From: Gemmatimonadaceae bacterium
GTDB lineage: Bacteria; Gemmatimonadota; Gemmatimonadetes; Gemmatimonadales; Gemmatimonadaceae
DNA length: 16,683 bases
Assembly: GCA_017881545.1 (NCBI GenBank)
Contig: JADGQU010000019.1
Location: forward strand, 1-16,683
Reading direction: 5' to 3'
Shown: positions 1 through 7,060 of the stretch, piece after piece
Layout: the number at the start of each line of letters is the position of its first letter
How positions within the stretch are numbered: position 1 is the first letter of the stretch
Program-made: the position numbers and the translations under genes
Notes under the pieces: generated by a model
What the model was told of the DNA's origin: nothing
What the model saw: only the letters and a program-made list of their open reading frames with translations
Databases searched by the model: none

Positions 1-1
1 G

Positions 2-580
2 CAAGCAACCGGTGCCGTCGCCGAAAGAATCCCCTCGGTCTCAGCGAACGCCGACGCGGCAGCGGCCATGCCTCAGTCGCCAACTGTGATACGAATAAGG
101 GGGGTCAACTCTCTTAACGATGCCAGCCAGCAGCCGATCCTCAAAGTGGTTGCCACTTCGAGAACAATAGGCGCGACGGTGACGTTCTACGAAGTGGCGC
201 CCGGTGACACGGTTACTCTTACTGAGTTGACGAACACATACCTGGAGTCCGTGGTCACAACTGCTGTTGGTACGTCGTCGCAGCCACGCCAAGCGGCGGG
301 AAAAGTGCCAGCGGTGTCAGGGGGGCGCGTCGATTCAGTTGCTGCCGCGCCGTCTCCTCAGATCACGGGGGCAGGAGTGGCCCGAACGGCCACGCTTTCG
401 GCCCCAAAACCAGCCCCGTCGGTGGCCATCGCAAATGGAGTGACCACGATCAGTTGGACAGATACAGCAACGGGCAAAGTGTTCAAACTTTCTGGACGCA
501 TGTCAGAAACGCAGCTGCAGCAAATAAAGATCAGAATCGAGCGGGAGAAAGCGGCGGCGGCGGCGAAGAAAAGTCCCTGA
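2..580 (+). CDS. C-terminal part of an anti-sigma-factor-like or secreted protein (5' end outside window)
   Basis: The frame is open from the first base of the window, so this is the 3' end of a longer gene; 192 codons are visible before the TGA. No motif identifies it firmly. The first half contains a short beta-strand-rich stretch (VVATSRTIGATVTFYEV), followed by an Ala/Pro/Ser-rich linker. The end has an ISWTDTATGKVFKLSG segment followed by a probable helix rich in Gln, Lys, Arg and Ala. That 'W-x-D...G-x-x-F-x-L-S-G...L' ending resembles the C-terminal periplasmic segment of anti-sigma factors (DUF4367/RseB-like) from soil bacteria; this is inference from memory of the pattern. The part that would decide it, an N-terminal zinc-finger and membrane helix, lies outside the window. 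The gene converges on fabI with only 8 bases between them. An internal ATG at 68 is not needed as a start. Confidence 0.55.
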   Translation, partial: QATGAVAERIPSVSANADAAAAMPQSPTVIRIRGVNSLNDASQQPILKVVATSRTIGATVTFYEVAPGDTVTLTELTNTYLESVVTTAVGTSSQPRQAAGKVPAVSGGRVDSVAAAPSPQITGAGVARTATLSAPKPAPSVAIANGVTTISWTDTATGKVFKLSGRMSETQLQQIKIRIEREKAAAAAKKSP

Positions 581-594
581 CCAAAGCGTCAGGG
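566..594 (-). terminator. Rho-independent terminator of fabI, overlapping both convergent stops
   Basis: CCCTGAC (575-581) and GTCAGGG (588-594) form a perfect 7-bp stem with a 6-base loop. Read on the minus strand the stem is followed by ACTTTTCTT (574 down to 566), a U-rich tract suited to terminating fabI transcription. On the plus strand there is no T tract. The stem contains the stop codon of the upstream plus-strand gene and part of the fabI stop, so the fabI terminator lies inside the 3' coding end of its convergent neighbour. Confidence 0.55.
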
Positions 595-1494
595 GTTGGG
601 CACTCCTGCCTGGAGCGCCATCCCCATCGTGTGGTATCCCTTGTCCACGTAGATGACCGTGCCGGTGATCCCGGTTGCCAGGCTGCTCGAGAGGAACGCG
701 GCGGCATTTCCGACTTCTTCCGCTTGCAACGGCTCGGTGAGTGGCGAGTTAATGGCGCAGTATGCGACCATCTTCTCGATGATTCCGATGGCGCTCGCCG
801 CGCGCGACGCCAATGGACCGGCCGAGATGGAGTTGACGCGGAGCCCGTACTTGCGGCCGGCCTCGAACGCCAGCACACGGGTGTCGCTCTCGAGCGCCGC
901 CTTCGCCGACGACATACCGCCGCCGTATCCGGGAATCACTCGCTCGCTTGCCAAATATGTGAGCGAAAGGAAGGAGCCGCCCTTCCGCATGAGGGGAGCG
1001 AGGCGCGATACCATCGAGATCAGCGAGTACGCGCTGACACTGATTGCGGTGAGGTAGCCAGAGCGGCTCGTGTCCAATAATGGCTTCTTAACCTCTGGGC
1101 CATTGGCCAGCGAATGGATCACGATGTCAATGGAATCTTTTCCGAAATCCGCTTCAATGCGCTGCCTGAGACCGTCGATGCTGAAATCGCCAGTCTCCTT
1201 GTAGCGCTTGCTGGCCCGAATGTCTTCGGGCGCGTCGGCAAGCGTATCGTAAGCGGCATCGAGCGGGTAGACCTTCTCGAATGCGAGAAGCTGTCCGCCA
1301 GATAACATTCGCGACTCGTCCATCTTCCCGCGCTCGAGAAGGTTCGTGAATATGTTGAGTGCGGGTGGCCATGTCGCCACAGACACGCTCGCGCCCGCCT
1401 CGGCCAGCGATTTCGCGATGGCAAAGCCAAATCCGGCGTCATCGGCGACGCCGGCTACCAGCGCGCGCTTGCCGGTGAGATCGATGTTCAGCAT
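589..1494 (-). CDS. fabI: Enoyl-[acyl-carrier-protein] reductase [NADH], plant/chlamydia-type FabI
   Basis: FabI catalyses the last reductive step of each cycle of type II fatty acid synthesis, reducing trans-2-enoyl-ACP with NADH in the cytoplasm. The 301-residue protein is a classic short-chain dehydrogenase fold: an N-terminal nucleotide-binding segment (GVADDAGFGFAIAKSLAEAG, residues about 15-34), HSLANGPEV at about 127-135, the catalytic pair Tyr180 and Tyr190, and Lys198. Seven residues separate Tyr190 from Lys198, as in plastid ENR, whereas Escherichia coli FabI has six. The extra segment at about 42-100 (TWPPALNIF... KVYPLDA...KRY) and the GYGGGMSSAKAALESDTRVL block are those I recall from plant, apicomplexan and chlamydial enzymes. 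I chose the ATG at 1494 (MLNIDLTGKRALV) because the fold begins there. An in-frame ATG at 1578 would add 28 unconserved residues. No clear Shine-Dalgarno precedes 1494. It is divergent from the phosphatase gene. Confidence 0.95.
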   Translation of the reverse strand: MLNIDLTGKRALVAGVADDAGFGFAIAKSLAEAGASVSVATWPPALNIFTNLLERGKMDESRMLSGGQLLAFEKVYPLDAAYDTLADAPEDIRASKRYKETGDFSIDGLRQRIEADFGKDSIDIVIHSLANGPEVKKPLLDTSRSGYLTAISVSAYSLISMVSRLAPLMRKGGSFLSLTYLASERVIPGYGGGMSSAKAALESDTRVLAFEAGRKYGLRVNSISAGPLASRAASAIGIIEKMVAYCAINSPLTEPLQAEEVGNAAAFLSSSLATGITGTVIYVDKGYHTMGMALQAGVPNP

Positions 1495-1556
1495 TCGAGT
1501 GATATCGCGATTCGAAGCATGATTTACAAGGGGTAAGAGACTTGCATTCCGGAACG

Positions 1557-1574
1557 GGATCAAATCTTTGATCC
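1557..1574. promoter_or_regulatory. 18-bp palindrome in the fabI/PAP2 divergent intergenic region (candidate operator)
   Basis: GGATCAAA and TTTGATCC form perfect 8-bp arms around a 2-base centre (TC). The site lies 63 bases upstream of the fabI start and 20 bases upstream of the phosphatase start, just before its ribosome binding site. Such compact dyads are typical binding sites of dimeric helix-turn-helix regulators. The arrangement of the arms (TCAAA..TTTGA) is the reverse of the FabT box (TTTGA..TCAAA) and does not match FadR or FNR sites that I know. The cognate regulator is not in the window. Confidence 0.4.
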
Positions 1575-1581
1575 ACATTCA

Positions 1582-1588
1582 AGAGGAG
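1582..1588 (+). promoter_or_regulatory. Ribosome binding site that fixes a TTG start
   Basis: AGAGGAG ends 6 bases before the TTG at 1595. This near-consensus site selects TTG 1595 over another in-frame TTG at 1568, which has no such site upstream, and over the ATG at 1625. Confidence 0.65.
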
Positions 1589-1594
1589 ACGTTC

Positions 1595-2401
1595 TTGTTC
1601 TCAAGGCTGGCTCGTACCACGCTGATGTCTCTGACCTTTGCGGCCATCGCAAACGCCCAGGTTCAGGATACCATCAACAAGAAATCGACGCTTCTGACCG
1701 GAAAAGACGCAATCCTGTTGGCCGCGTTTACGATTGGGACCGCAGTGGTCGCACCGATCGACATGCGAGTCGCGAACAGGCTTCAGGATTCGTCGACGCA
1801 GGCAAGCCGATTCCTAAACAGAGGCGCAACCGGTTTCCGCCTGCTCGGCGATCCGGGATCGTTTGCCGCCGCCACCGGGCTGTACCTGATTGGGCGGAGC
1901 GATGGCAACCGGCGCGTCCAGGCGCTCGGCTTACATAGCCTCGAGTCGATCATCTTCGCCGATGTTCTGGGCGGCAGCATAAAACTCCTCGTCGGAAGAC
2001 AGCGTCCGTATGTCGATACCAAGAATCCGTTTAGCTTCCAGCTCTGGAGAGGCTTCAGGGGCGACAAGTTTCGCTCGTTTCCGTCGGGGCATACGATCAC
2101 GTCTTTTGCGTTTGCATCGGCAGTGACTCGCGAAACACAATTCTGGTGGCCGCACTCGGCATGGTACGTCGGCACGGCGTTTTACGGAGGCGCATCACTC
2201 GTGGGCCTATCGCGCATCTTCAACAACCAACACTGGGCCAGCGACGTCATGGCCGGCGCTGCAATCGGCACCCTCGTGGGACTCAAGGTGGTGAAATACA
2301 CACACTCTCATCCGGGAAATCGCATCGATAACACGCTGATAAAAGGAAAACGATCGTCGCAGATTCAAGCCAATCCGATTCTATTTTCAATTCAGTTCTG
2401 A
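1595..2401 (+). CDS. PAP2-superfamily phosphatase (type 2 phosphatidic acid phosphatase-like), exported
   Basis: A 268-residue protein beginning at TTG 1595 behind a strong Shine-Dalgarno. Residues 1 to about 21 (hydrophobic core MSLTFAAIANA before QVQD) look like a signal peptide, placing the enzyme in the periplasm or membrane. All three PAP2 signature motifs are intact: K-x6-RP at Lys130-Pro138 (KLLVGRQRP), PSGH at 163-166, and SR-x5-H-x3-D at Ser206-Asp217 (SRIFNNQHWASD), with His213 the expected nucleophile and His166 the general acid. The family dephosphorylates lipid phosphates such as phosphatidate or undecaprenyl pyrophosphate; the substrate cannot be read from sequence. It is divergent from fabI and starts a plus-strand run with the next two genes, 31 bases before the following start. 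A link to lipid metabolism through fabI is suggestive only. Confidence 0.9.
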   Translation: MFSRLARTTLMSLTFAAIANAQVQDTINKKSTLLTGKDAILLAAFTIGTAVVAPIDMRVANRLQDSSTQASRFLNRGATGFRLLGDPGSFAAATGLYLIGRSDGNRRVQALGLHSLESIIFADVLGGSIKLLVGRQRPYVDTKNPFSFQLWRGFRGDKFRSFPSGHTITSFAFASAVTRETQFWWPHSAWYVGTAFYGGASLVGLSRIFNNQHWASDVMAGAAIGTLVGLKVVKYTHSHPGNRIDNTLIKGKRSSQIQANPILFSIQF

Positions 2402-2432
2402 TGGTCTGTGCTGGTTTCACAGTGAGTAATGC

Positions 2433-2975
2433 TTGCCGCTAAATGGAATCTTCATTCTCGCCGAGCTTCCGGAGGAGATCGCCAAGCGTGTGCGTGCGAT
2501 CAACGAACGCTACGATCCGAAACTGGCGAGGCATAAGCCCCCGCACTTAACGCTCACCGGATCGTCCGGAGTTGGTCCGATTCCTCCTTCCACGAGCGTG
2601 GAGGAATTGCGCGAGAGACTCGAGCCAATTGCGGCGGAGACCGCTCCGATAAGCCTCTCGTTTCAGCTGCCGCGGCGATTCATGCAGACCGACATCGTCG
2701 TCCTGCCGATCGATTCCCACGGTCCCCTCAGGGTGCTGCACGACAAGCTCATTACGAGCGGCCTGCCTTTCACGCGGGCGCGGTACACTTTTAGCCCACA
2801 CTGCACCCTGAGCCTGTACCAATCGCTGGACTCCAAGTCGATCCGCGAGCTGCTCAAGACCCGTATTCCGGAGCCGTTCGTGATAAACGCAATTCAACTC
2901 TATCACACGCGCGATCCGCAACCTTCACGAAAGCTCCTAGAGCTACCCCTGGCCGGTGGATCCAAGAAAGATTGA
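2433..2975 (+). CDS. 2'-5' RNA ligase / cyclic phosphodiesterase superfamily protein
   Basis: A 180-residue two-histidine (2H) phosphoesterase. The two catalytic H-x-T/S-type motifs are present: His38-Leu-Thr40 in PPHLTLTG and His123-Cys-Thr125 in SPHCTLSLY, separated by the usual 80-90 residues and each preceded by Pro. Family members such as bacterial ThpR cleave or form 2'-5' linkages or open cyclic phosphodiesters on RNA and nucleotides; the natural substrate is usually unknown. The start is TTG 2433, the only start codon after the in-frame TAA at 2427, and its Shine-Dalgarno is weak. The reading frame overlaps the following glycosyltransferase by 20 bases if that gene starts at its GTG, suggesting translational coupling. 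The N-terminus (GIFILAEL) begins directly with the first strand of the fold, so nothing is missing. Confidence 0.85.
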   Translation: MPLNGIFILAELPEEIAKRVRAINERYDPKLARHKPPHLTLTGSSGVGPIPPSTSVEELRERLEPIAAETAPISLSFQLPRRFMQTDIVVLPIDSHGPLRVLHDKLITSGLPFTRARYTFSPHCTLSLYQSLDSKSIRELLKTRIPEPFVINAIQLYHTRDPQPSRKLLELPLAGGSKKD

Positions 2976-4059
2976 GATCGCGTGGCGCACGGCCTGGATG
3001 AGGCTGTTGGGCCGGATGCTGCCGGGGCCGAGGGAAGCCACTCTCCCGCGCGCGACGACCCCCGACTATCGAGTGCTGTTCATCCGCTATGAGCGCATCG
3101 GCGACATGATCATGGCGACGTCGCTCATTCGGAACATCGCGACGGCCCTGCCGGGCGGAAAAGTGGATGTGATCGCCACCCCGACAACGGCGCCTGTGCT
3201 CGAGGGGAACCCATACGTCGGCAGAGTGCTGTTGCTCGAGCGCAATTCATTGCGCAGCTACGGCGATCTGATGAGACAGCTGCGACGTGAGCGCTATACT
3301 GTGATGGTGGATGGCAGGATCAACAATCCGCGGATATTCACTTCGACTCCACTTCTCATGTTCGCGGGACGCGCCCAGTTCCGGGTCGGTGCAGGCGGCG
3401 ACAGGGAACCGCGGATATACAACGTGAATGTGCCGGAATGGAATCGGGTCGACCATTACATCGAAGGCTCCAAGCATCTCGCCGTTCCATTCGGCGTCGA
3501 CCCGCAATCCGTCGACTGGCAGCCGGAGATATTTCTGTCGGCGGAAGAGCGCGCCCGTGCGGAAGAATGGTGGACGGAAGCCCGGAAACTTGCCGCGGGA
3601 GCTACAGTCGGCGTGGTCAAGCGGCTGCTCGTCAACCTGTCGGCGTCGGAGCCCAAAAGGCGCTGGCCCAACGGCAAATTCATCGTGACGCTCCAGGCCG
3701 CGCGCGTACATGCGCCGAACATGCCGATTATCGTCATCGGGCTTCCCAGCGAGTGGGAGGGGGTGAGCGAGGTCGCCGCCGAGGTAAACGGGCTGGCGGT
3801 AAGCACCCCGAAGCTGCGCGATGCATTTGCGCTGGTGGGAACATCGGACATGGTCTTCACGCCTGACACCAGCATATCGCACGCGGCGTCGGCATTTCGG
3901 AAGCCGTCACTCGTGTTGCTCAAACGCGAGCACAAGCCTTACGGGCCGTGGAATACGCCGGGCGAGATCATCGCCTGGAAGGAGGAGGAGATTCATCAGC
4001 TCCCGCACGAGCGAGTGTCCGAGGCTCTGGACAAGCTGTTGGCCGATTTCGGGGGTTAA
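2956..4059 (+). CDS. Glycosyltransferase family 9 (heptosyltransferase-like) protein
   Basis: A 367-residue protein with the two Rossmann-like halves of GT9 (GT-B fold). The N-terminal half has the hallmark RYERIGDMIMATSLIRNI (residues about 44-61, Asp50), which matches the 'R-x-x-x-I-G-D' loop of ADP-heptose:LPS heptosyltransferases. The C-terminal half carries LVNLSASEPKRRWP (225-238) and MVFTPDTSISHAASAFRKP (299-317) with the conserved Asp304 and His309 that contact the nucleotide sugar. Such enzymes build the inner core of lipopolysaccharide or related glycans at the cytoplasmic face. The acceptor and sugar cannot be predicted, and no other glycan-assembly gene is nearby. The start is GTG 2956, inside the previous gene; ATG 2998 (MRLLGRML) is a reasonable alternative because the first 14 residues are not conserved family sequence. 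The gene ends within a small GGGGTTAACCCC palindrome (4052-4063). Confidence 0.88.
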   Translation: MDPRKIEIAWRTAWMRLLGRMLPGPREATLPRATTPDYRVLFIRYERIGDMIMATSLIRNIATALPGGKVDVIATPTTAPVLEGNPYVGRVLLLERNSLRSYGDLMRQLRRERYTVMVDGRINNPRIFTSTPLLMFAGRAQFRVGAGGDREPRIYNVNVPEWNRVDHYIEGSKHLAVPFGVDPQSVDWQPEIFLSAEERARAEEWWTEARKLAAGATVGVVKRLLVNLSASEPKRRWPNGKFIVTLQAARVHAPNMPIIVIGLPSEWEGVSEVAAEVNGLAVSTPKLRDAFALVGTSDMVFTPDTSISHAASAFRKPSLVLLKREHKPYGPWNTPGEIIAWKEEEIHQLPHERVSEALDKLLADFGG

Positions 4060-4099
4060 CCCCGGCCTGCCCTGACCGTCTAACAAGAATAGGACTGCT

Positions 4100-4948
4100 A
4101 TGCAGTCGTTCGTCTCACCATTCCGGTATAACATGCCTCGGACTTTCATGCTGCGGCCAACCGTAGTCGCGTTGCTGGCATTCGCGATCCCGGGGCGCAT
4201 CTACGCTCAACAATCGCATAGCCATTCAGATACGACCGTGGCCGCAGTGCATGCGGCGCACAGCTCGACCGAGATGGATGGGATGGACATGAGCGCGAGC
4301 GACGACTGGAAGATGGCCGCAATGGCGAAGCACATGGCCTACTCGAGTTCTCGACCGCTGACCGCCGGAGATTCGGTCAAGTCCGCTCACGTGCTCAACG
4401 AGTTGCGGCAGGCGATCGCGAAATACCAGGACGTGAGCGTGGCCGAAGCAGATGGCTACAAGATGTTCGCGCCACAGATCAAGAATCAGCCGCAGTATCA
4501 TTTCACGAAGAAGTGGAACGCGATTCGTAATCAGTTCGGCTTCGATCCGGCGCGTCCGACCTCACTTTTATATAAGAAAGATGCCCAGGGGCATTTTTAC
4601 CTGATCGGCGCGATGTACACAGCGTCGAAGGGCACGTCCGAAGAGGATCTCAATGAGCGCGTTCCGCTAAGCATTGCGCATTGGCACCGGCACGTGAACT
4701 GGTGCATTCCCGCCCGGTACGCGAGGGAACGCTGGACCGAGACGAAGAACGGACGCCCTGTCTTTGGTCCGCTCGGTGTGGCGACCGAGGATGAGTGCAA
4801 GGATGCGGGAGGGCGCTTCATTCCGCAGGCGTTCGGGTGGATGCTCCACGCCAACACCTTCGCCGGGAACGATCTCAAATCCATCTGGCACGACGACCAC
4901 ATGGATCACGATCACGCGATGATGGGCGACCCGAAAAACCCAGACTGA
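4100..4948 (+). CDS. Uncharacterised secreted His/Met-rich protein, possible metal (copper) binder
   Basis: I do not recognise a family for this 282-residue protein. ATG 4100 has AGGA at 4091-4094, five bases upstream; ATG 4148 would give a more compact signal peptide. A hydrophobic stretch (TVVALLAFAIPGRIYA, 21-36) followed by QQSH looks like a Sec signal peptide. The mature N-terminus is rich in His and Met: SHSHSD (39-44), HAAH (51-54), MDGMDMS (59-65), KMAAMAKHMAY (71-81). The folded middle contains HWHRHVNWC (194-202), two cysteines (202, 233) that could pair, and FGWMLHANTF (245-254). The C-terminus is HDDHMDHDHAMMG (264-276). Met/His clusters of this kind occur in periplasmic copper proteins such as CopB and PcoE, so periplasmic metal binding is a reasonable inference, but no enzymatic motif is visible. 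Neighbours give no copper-resistance context. Confidence 0.75.
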   Translation: MQSFVSPFRYNMPRTFMLRPTVVALLAFAIPGRIYAQQSHSHSDTTVAAVHAAHSSTEMDGMDMSASDDWKMAAMAKHMAYSSSRPLTAGDSVKSAHVLNELRQAIAKYQDVSVAEADGYKMFAPQIKNQPQYHFTKKWNAIRNQFGFDPARPTSLLYKKDAQGHFYLIGAMYTASKGTSEEDLNERVPLSIAHWHRHVNWCIPARYARERWTETKNGRPVFGPLGVATEDECKDAGGRFIPQAFGWMLHANTFAGNDLKSIWHDDHMDHDHAMMGDPKNPD

Positions 4949-5008
4949 TCTCGGGCGACAATCGCACTGGCAATGTGGATGACTTGCCCGGTGCGGTAAA
5001 TTGTAGGG

Positions 5009-6685
5009 ATGCCTCCACAATTCATCTATGTAATGAAGGACCTGCGCAAGGTCGTCCCGCCATCGCGGGAGATTCTGCGCGGGATCTGGTTGTCTTTTTA
5101 TCCCGGCGCCAAGATCGGCGTCCTCGGCGCCAATGGCGCGGGTAAATCATCGCTGCTCCGCATCATGGCGGGGGTCGACACCGATTTTCAGGGCGAAGCG
5201 TGGCCCCATCAGGGAACACGGATCGGCTACCTATCGCAGGAGCCGCACCTTGACGAGTCCAAGAACGTGAAAGAGAACGTGGACGTCGCGGTGAAGCAGA
5301 CGCGCGACCTTCTCCTGAAATTCGAGGAGATATCCAACAAGTTCGCCGAGCCGATGTCGGACGACGAGATGACGAAGCTCCTCGACCAACAAGCCAAGGT
5401 GCAGGAGAAGATCGACGCTGCGAACGCGTGGGAGCTGGATCGGAAGATCGAGATCGCGATGGACGCTCTGCGTCTTCCGCCCGCCGATGCCGATGTGACA
5501 AAGCTCTCTGGTGGAGAGAAGCGGCGAGTCGCACTCTGCCGAACATTGCTCGAGGAGCCCGACATGCTGCTCCTGGATGAGCCGACCAACCATCTCGACG
5601 CCGAGTCGGTGGCGTGGCTCGAGAGATACCTGGCCGAATTTCCGGGAACCGTCGTGGCGGTGACGCACGACCGGTATTTCCTCGACAACGTCGCGGGCTG
5701 GATCCTCGAGTTGGATCGCGGAGCGGGGATTCCGTACGAGGGGAATTACAGCTCGTGGCTCGATCAGAAGCGCACCCGACTGGCGACGGAAGAGAAGCAG
5801 GCGTCGGCGCGGCAGAGATCGTTGGAGCGCGAGCTCGAGTGGGTTCGTATGTCTCCGCGCGCCCGGCAGAGCAAGAGCAAGGCACGCATCCAGAAGTACG
5901 AGGAGCTGGCGACGGCGGCCGAAGGCGAAAAGGTCATGCAGAACGAGATCGTGATTCCGCCACCGGCGCGTCTTGGAAATGATGTCGTGATCGCGAAGGG
6001 CCTGAAGAAGGCCTATGGTGAGAAGGTGTTGTTCGACGATCTGTCGTTCTCGTTGCCGCGCGGAGGGATTGTTGGAATCATCGGTCCGAATGGGGCCGGC
6101 AAGACAACGCTGTTCAGGATGATTGCTGGAAAGGAGAAAGCGGACGGCGGCTCGCTAGTGATCGGCGACACCGTGCAGTTCGCCTACATGGATCAGACTC
6201 GCGAACTGAACGACGCGAACACGGTCTACAAGGAAGTGAGCGACGGCAACGACGTCATCATGGTGGGAAAGCGCGAGATGCAGGCACGAGCGTATCTGGC
6301 GCAGTTCAACTTCAAGGGTCCGGATCAGCAGAAGAAAGTGAAGGATCTGTCCGGTGGTGAGAGGAATCGGCTGCACCTCGCCAAGCTTTTGAAATCAGGC
6401 GGTAACCTGCTGCTGCTGGACGAGCCCACGAACGATCTCGACGTCGACACCTTGCGTGCTCTCGAGGAGGCGCTGATCGGGTTTCCAGGATGCGCGGTTG
6501 TGATCTCGCACGATCGCTGGTTTCTGGATCGCATCGCGACGCACATCCTCGCGTTCGAGGGAAACTCGGAGACAGTGTGGTTTGAGGGGAGTTATCGCGA
6601 CTACGCCGAGGACTTCAAGAAGCGAAAAGGCGCGGACGCAGACCGGCCGCATCGGATCGCCTACAGAAAGCTCGTGCACAAATAG
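5009..6685 (+). CDS. ettA: Energy-dependent translational throttle protein EttA (ABC-F ATPase)
   Basis: EttA binds the ribosomal E site and, depending on the ATP/ADP ratio, gates entry into the elongation cycle. The 558-residue protein has two ABC domains and no membrane segments. Domain 1 has Walker A GANGAGKS (40-47), signature LSGGE (166-170), Walker B with catalytic Glu191 in LLLDEPTNHLD, and switch His220. Domain 2 has GPNGAGKT (359-366), LSGGE (447-451), Glu472 in LLLLDEPTNDLD and His501 in SHDRWFLDRIATHIL. A helical insertion at about 90-145 is the 'arm' contacting L1 and tRNA, and 250-310 is the charged interdomain linker. The SHDRWFLDRIATHIL stretch and the length are EttA-specific rather than Uup- or YbiT-like. 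The start is ATG 5009. A GTAGGG directly before it is too close for a normal Shine-Dalgarno, so initiation may be weak or partly leaderless. Confidence 0.95.
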   Translation: MPPQFIYVMKDLRKVVPPSREILRGIWLSFYPGAKIGVLGANGAGKSSLLRIMAGVDTDFQGEAWPHQGTRIGYLSQEPHLDESKNVKENVDVAVKQTRDLLLKFEEISNKFAEPMSDDEMTKLLDQQAKVQEKIDAANAWELDRKIEIAMDALRLPPADADVTKLSGGEKRRVALCRTLLEEPDMLLLDEPTNHLDAESVAWLERYLAEFPGTVVAVTHDRYFLDNVAGWILELDRGAGIPYEGNYSSWLDQKRTRLATEEKQASARQRSLERELEWVRMSPRARQSKSKARIQKYEELATAAEGEKVMQNEIVIPPPARLGNDVVIAKGLKKAYGEKVLFDDLSFSLPRGGIVGIIGPNGAGKTTLFRMIAGKEKADGGSLVIGDTVQFAYMDQTRELNDANTVYKEVSDGNDVIMVGKREMQARAYLAQFNFKGPDQQKKVKDLSGGERNRLHLAKLLKSGGNLLLLDEPTNDLDVDTLRALEEALIGFPGCAVVISHDRWFLDRIATHILAFEGNSETVWFEGSYRDYAEDFKKRKGADADRPHRIAYRKLVHK

Positions 6686-6775
6686 TGGGGAATGGCTACT
6701 GGCTGTCTGCGACGGCCAGCCTTGCACGGATCCCCTGCGTGACACAGCATTTGTAATCCCGTTTGCGGAGTAATC

Positions 6776-6994
6776 ATGCGACCACTCGCCTGGATTGGCG
6801 TGCTTCTCATTATCGGCGGCATCGTCGTTGTTGCGATGAAAGGAATACCTTACACGAAGAGTCGTAACGAAGTCGAAGTCGGACCGCTCAAGGTCACTTC
6901 GCAGGAACGCGGCATGGTGACACCAATCGTCGGTGTCGCCGCCATCGTGATCGGCGGAGTTCTCGTGTTCGCAGGCCGGAAAGGGTCCGCTTAA
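6776..6994 (+). CDS. Small two-helix membrane protein of unknown function
   Basis: A 72-residue protein starting at ATG 6776 with GGAG at 6767-6770, five bases upstream, and ending in tandem TAATAA. Two hydrophobic helices (about residues 4-21 and 49-66, the latter GVAAIVIGGVLVFAG) flank a short polar loop IPYTKSRNEVEVGPLKVTSQ. This layout, with a 'Y-T...V-x-x-GPL-x-V-T' loop between two helices, recalls a group of unannotated 65-75 residue proteins in soil bacteria. I know no function for them. Glycine and alanine spacing in the second helix could allow helix packing or oligomerisation. It follows ettA after 90 bases and precedes a strong hairpin, so it is either the last gene of that transcript or a monocistron. 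Confidence 0.75.
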   Translation: MRPLAWIGVLLIIGGIVVVAMKGIPYTKSRNEVEVGPLKVTSQERGMVTPIVGVAAIVIGGVLVFAGRKGSA

Positions 6995-6996
6995 TA

Positions 6997-7035
6997 AAGT
7001 TGCCCCACCCGGGATCACGCCGAGTGGGGCAATTT
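6997..7035. terminator. Bidirectional rho-independent terminator between convergent genes
   Basis: TTGCCCCAC (7000-7008) pairs perfectly with GTGGGGCAA (7024-7032). The stem can extend by a G-U and two A-T pairs to 6997/7035, closing a 15-base loop. A-rich and T-rich flanks (AAAG before, TTTG after) give short U tracts in both directions. It begins three bases after the stop of the small membrane protein and lies 26 bases beyond the end of the convergent OmpA-like gene, so it can serve both. Confidence 0.75.
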
Positions 7036-7060
7036 GTATCAGTGGACCAACGAAACGGCG

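Noticed and set aside
4052..4063. GGGGTTAACCCC palindrome at the glycosyltransferase stop codon
   Set aside because: Short, almost no loop possible beyond TTAA and no T tract, so neither a convincing terminator nor a supported operator.
4986..5008. Possible promoter (TTGCCC ... TAAATT) before ettA
   Set aside because: The two boxes are only 7 bases apart, not the 16-18 of a sigma70 promoter; no -35 box at proper spacing was found.
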